A stretch of 15,072 bases of DNA, from the NCBI GenBank assembly GCA_945485605.1, contig CALYSG010000028.1, positions 1 through 15,072 of the forward strand, in the 5' to 3' direction. Every line of letters begins with the position of its first letter. Position 1 is the stretch's first letter. A program made the position numbers and the translations under genes. This stretch comes from an uncultured Clostridia bacterium (lineage in GTDB: Bacteria > Bacillota > Clostridia > Oscillospirales > CAG-272). Shown here piece by piece: positions 12,314 to 15,072 of the stretch. Below the pieces are notes generated by a model, which had not been told where the DNA came from, made no database searches, and saw only the letters and a program-made list of their open reading frames with translations.

Positions 12314-15072
12314 ATGAAGAGGACAAGACGCAGAAACATACTGCGGAGCATAAAAGGCAACCTTAACCGTTATCTTTCGATAATGTTCATAGTCGCACTC
12401 GGCTCGGGATTTATGGCGGGGCTTGCGGCGACCTCGCCCGATATGCACGATACCGCGGACAGATATATGGACGATTACAAGATGTATGACATCGATCTTA
12501 AATCGCCGCTCGGATTTACCGATGATGATGTTTCGGCGGTCAGAAATGTCAGCGGAATAAAAACGGCACTCGGAGGCATAACGGTCGACGCAGTCTTTCT
12601 GACTCCGAATAATGACAGTCATACCTGTCGCGTGTATGCCTCGCTCGGCAAAAACGGTCTGCCGGAGCTCAACGGATTTGTTCTTAAGAGCGGGAGGTTA
12701 CCGGAAAACGATCGTGAGTGCCTTGTGCAGATCACTCACGGAAAATACCTTGGCGGAAAGTTAGACATAGGAGACAAAATTACTCTTTCACACGATAACG
12801 AAGACTACGGTACATTAAAGGATAACTTCGCGTCGGAAAGTCTTACTGTCGTCGGATTTGTCGAGAGCCCCCTTTGCATAAGCATCACAGCCGAGCCGAG
12901 TATGACAGGCACGGGAAGCATTTCGTTGAATGTATATACGATGAAGGATTACTTCCTGTCATCGGTCTATACCGATATTTACGTTATCGCGGAGGGAGCT
13001 GCCGAGCTCGACACCTTCGGTGACGAATACGAGGAACTTATCGGTTCACTTAAGGAAAAACTTGCCGATTTAGGCGAGTCCCGCGCCGTGATACGTGCGG
13101 ACGAGGTTAAAAAGCAGTATGTCTCTGCCGCAGCATCGGTCGAGAAGCTTAAAAATGCCGCCGCCGATGCAGTGGAAAAGCGTAAATCTCTTTCCGCAGC
13201 GGCTCTTGCGGGTCTTTTCAGAAATTCATCGGCAGCATCTGAATTTGCCATATCCGATCCGGCACTTTCAGCAAGCCTTTTAAAGACTCAGCAGCTCGTT
13301 TCGGAGGAGCTTAAGCGCGAACTTGATACAGTCGAAGAAACACCGGAGATAATAAAAAGCCTTGATGCAAGGCTTACGGAGCTTAAAGAAGCCGCGGAGA
13401 AGGATTACGACGGCAACTGGATAGTGCGCCTCAGAAGCGAGTCGGTCGGGTATACGACATATGACAGCAATGTGAGTAAGCTCTCGGCACTCTCAAAGAT
13501 ATTCCCGGTATTCTTCTTTGCGGTAGCACTACTCGTTGCGCTGACAACGATGACAAGGCTTGTAGAGGAGAACCGCGGTCAGATAGGTACTCTCAAGGCG
13601 CTCGGCTTCACGAACGGGCAGATACTATCTGAATATCTGATATTCAGCCTTTCGTCTTCCTTTCTCGGATGTGTAATAGGGTTTGCGGTCGGGTTCAGAC
13701 TGTTTCCGCTCGTGATAAGCTCGGCTTACGGTATGATGTTCATGTTGCCGACGATCAGAATGCCGTTCCGCCCGGATATCGCCGCATGGGTCGCGCCGAT
13801 AACCGTCGGTAGTATAGTCGTGGCGACTCTTTCGGCGTGCATAGGCGAGCTCAGATCGTCTCCCGCAGTTCTCATGCGTCCTAAGGCTCCCGTTGCGGGT
13901 AAGCGGGTGATACTTGAGAGGATACCGTTTATCTGGAAGAGACTTTCCTTTACACGCAAGGTCATGTTCAGAAATATTCTCAGATACAAAAAACGTCTCT
14001 TTATGACGGTGATCGGTGTCGCGGGCTGCAGTGCACTCCTGCTTACCGGCTTCGGTATCCGTGACTCAATCGGAGATATCGTTGATAAGCAATACGGTGA
14101 GATATACCGATATGACATCAATACCGTGCTGAAACGCCCTGTTACAAGGGGAGAAGAAACGACGGAATTCTTTGCCGATGGGGAAGGGTGCCTGAAGGAA
14201 AGTATGTTCTATTTCGAAGAGAGCGGACGAGTATTGAAGTCCGGGAGCGGAGACAGTGTTAAGGTATTCGCGGTTCGAGATACCGAAAAATTCCCTGATT
14301 TTGTGCTTTTGCGAGAGAGAAAAGGTCAAAAGAGGATAGATCTTGATAATTCAGGTATCGTTCTGACCGAAAAATTATGCGAACAGTTCGGTATTTCTGC
14401 CGGGGATACGGTGACTGTCGAAAACGCTTCGGGCAAAACATCCGAAGCAAAAGTCATAGGTGTCGCGGAAAACTACATAACAGCATATGCCTATATGACC
14501 GGCGAAACTTATGCATCGCTTTTCGGTGCCGAACCGGGGTATAACCGCACTCTCTGCATCCTTAAGGATGGCATCGACACGAACGCCGCACTTTCGGAGT
14601 TCATGGATCACCCGAATGTGACCTACGCCGGTTCGACCGCAACGCTTAAGGAGACATTCGCAAACTCGATCAGAAGTATAAACGGAGTAGTATATGTTCT
14701 GATCCTTGCGGCGGGACTTCTTTCGGTGGTCGTGCTTTATAACCTTACTAACGTCAACATCTGCGAACGCCGCCGCGAACTTGCGACTCTTCGCGTACTC
14801 GGGTTCCATAAGAGAGAGACAGAAAGGTATATCTTCCGCGAATCCGATCTTTTGAGCTTTATCGGCTCATTTGTCGGACTTTTTGTCGGGATATGGCTTC
14901 ACTCATTTGTCGTAAGAACGATAGAAGTCGATCAGGTTATGTTCGGACGGCACATCTATTTTGAGAGCTATATATTTGCAATGCTTATATCAGTGGCCTT
15001 TACGCTTTTCGTCGATCTGATAATGAGGCTTAACGTAAGGAAAATAGATATGGTAGAGGCAATGAAAGCCAA
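12314..15072 (+). CDS. FtsX-like ABC permease, incomplete at window edge
   Basis: Open for 919 codons with no stop, running off the window. The last residues seen (KIDMVEAMKA) match the usual near-terminal motif of FtsX-type permeases, so only a few residues are probably missing. Predicted transmembrane segments are near 20-41, 396-417, 441-463, 490-512, 561-583, 791-812, 846-868 and 886-906. They form two FtsX units, each with a large extracellular part (about 42-395 and 584-790). Each unit has the conserved loop after its second helix: ENRGQIGTLKALGF and ERRRELATLRVLGF. Residues about 273-375 are charged, Ala/Leu/Lys/Glu-rich and look helical or coiled-coil. The ATG directly follows the ATPase stop; AAAGGA (12297-12302) is the likely binding site. 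The target is unknown; candidates are lipoprotein release, peptide resistance or signalling. Confidence 0.88.
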   Translation, partial: MKRTRRRNILRSIKGNLNRYLSIMFIVALGSGFMAGLAATSPDMHDTADRYMDDYKMYDIDLKSPLGFTDDDVSAVRNVSGIKTALGGITVDAVFLTPNNDSHTCRVYASLGKNGLPELNGFVLKSGRLPENDRECLVQITHGKYLGGKLDIGDKITLSHDNEDYGTLKDNFASESLTVVGFVESPLCISITAEPSMTGTGSISLNVYTMKDYFLSSVYTDIYVIAEGAAELDTFGDEYEELIGSLKEKLADLGESRAVIRADEVKKQYVSAAASVEKLKNAAADAVEKRKSLSAAALAGLFRNSSAASEFAISDPALSASLLKTQQLVSEELKRELDTVEETPEIIKSLDARLTELKEAAEKDYDGNWIVRLRSESVGYTTYDSNVSKLSALSKIFPVFFFAVALLVALTTMTRLVEENRGQIGTLKALGFTNGQILSEYLIFSLSSSFLGCVIGFAVGFRLFPLVISSAYGMMFMLPTIRMPFRPDIAAWVAPITVGSIVVATLSACIGELRSSPAVLMRPKAPVAGKRVILERIPFIWKRLSFTRKVMFRNILRYKKRLFMTVIGVAGCSALLLTGFGIRDSIGDIVDKQYGEIYRYDINTVLKRPVTRGEETTEFFADGEGCLKESMFYFEESGRVLKSGSGDSVKVFAVRDTEKFPDFVLLRERKGQKRIDLDNSGIVLTEKLCEQFGISAGDTVTVENASGKTSEAKVIGVAENYITAYAYMTGETYASLFGAEPGYNRTLCILKDGIDTNAALSEFMDHPNVTYAGSTATLKETFANSIRSINGVVYVLILAAGLLSVVVLYNLTNVNICERRRELATLRVLGFHKRETERYIFRESDLLSFIGSFVGLFVGIWLHSFVVRTIEVDQVMFGRHIYFESYIFAMLISVAFTLFVDLIMRLNVRKIDMVEAMKA

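Noticed and set aside
11558..12622. Long open frame on the minus strand (354 codons) opposite the ABC ATPase
   Set aside because: The plus-strand frame encodes complete Walker A, signature, Walker B and H-loop motifs with a good ribosome binding site. The minus frame has no recognisable family and arises from codon bias.

Overview
The window looks like chromosomal DNA from an anaerobic Gram-positive gut bacterium, probably class Clostridia (Oscillospirales-like). This rests on the SDR-type fructuronate reductase, the style of the ABC-2 and FtsX exporters, a probable Gram-positive lipoprotein, strong AGGAG-type ribosome binding sites and sigma-A promoters with 17-bp spacers. Assignment below class level would be a guess. 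The window is gene-dense with very short intergenic spaces. I see no mobile element, CRISPR array, tRNA or rRNA.

Layout. (1) 1-96: the window edge, with a long GC-rich hairpin. (2) 97-783, minus strand: a HAD-superfamily hydrolase with a DFNGT active-site variant. It is divergent from the next operon, and the shared intergenic region carries back-to-back promoters and a cluster of TTGCAA repeats. (3) 992-5591: a tight five-gene operon, uxuA-uxuB-uxaC-eda-kdgK. It encodes the whole isomerase route for D-glucuronate: UxaC makes fructuronate, UxuB reduces it to mannonate, UxuA dehydrates this to 2-keto-3-deoxygluconate (KDG), KdgK phosphorylates KDG, and Eda cleaves KDPG to pyruvate and glyceraldehyde-3-phosphate. 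No uronate transporter, glucuronidase or regulator gene is visible here. (4) 5617-8011: a perfect hairpin overlapping the -10 box of a consensus promoter, then a two-gene ABC-2 exporter (ATPase plus a 12-TM-type permease). (5) 8041-10244: nagB (glucosamine-6-phosphate deaminase) and a phosphohexomutase under their own promoter, closed by a terminator. (6) 10326-15072: a promoter, a probable alpha/beta-hydrolase lipoprotein, and a MacB/LolD-type ATPase with a large FtsX-type permease. The permease is cut by the window edge only a few residues before its expected end.

Most of the window is ordinary sugar catabolism and export. The points most worth following are the promoter nested in a terminator hairpin, a glucuronate isomerase of only 399 residues, the Asn-for-Asp HAD beside the uronate operon, the operator-like repeats between the divergent promoters, and the secreted hydrolase coupled to an FtsX exporter with a coiled-coil extracellular region. 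I did not find anything I can defend as a wholly new system.
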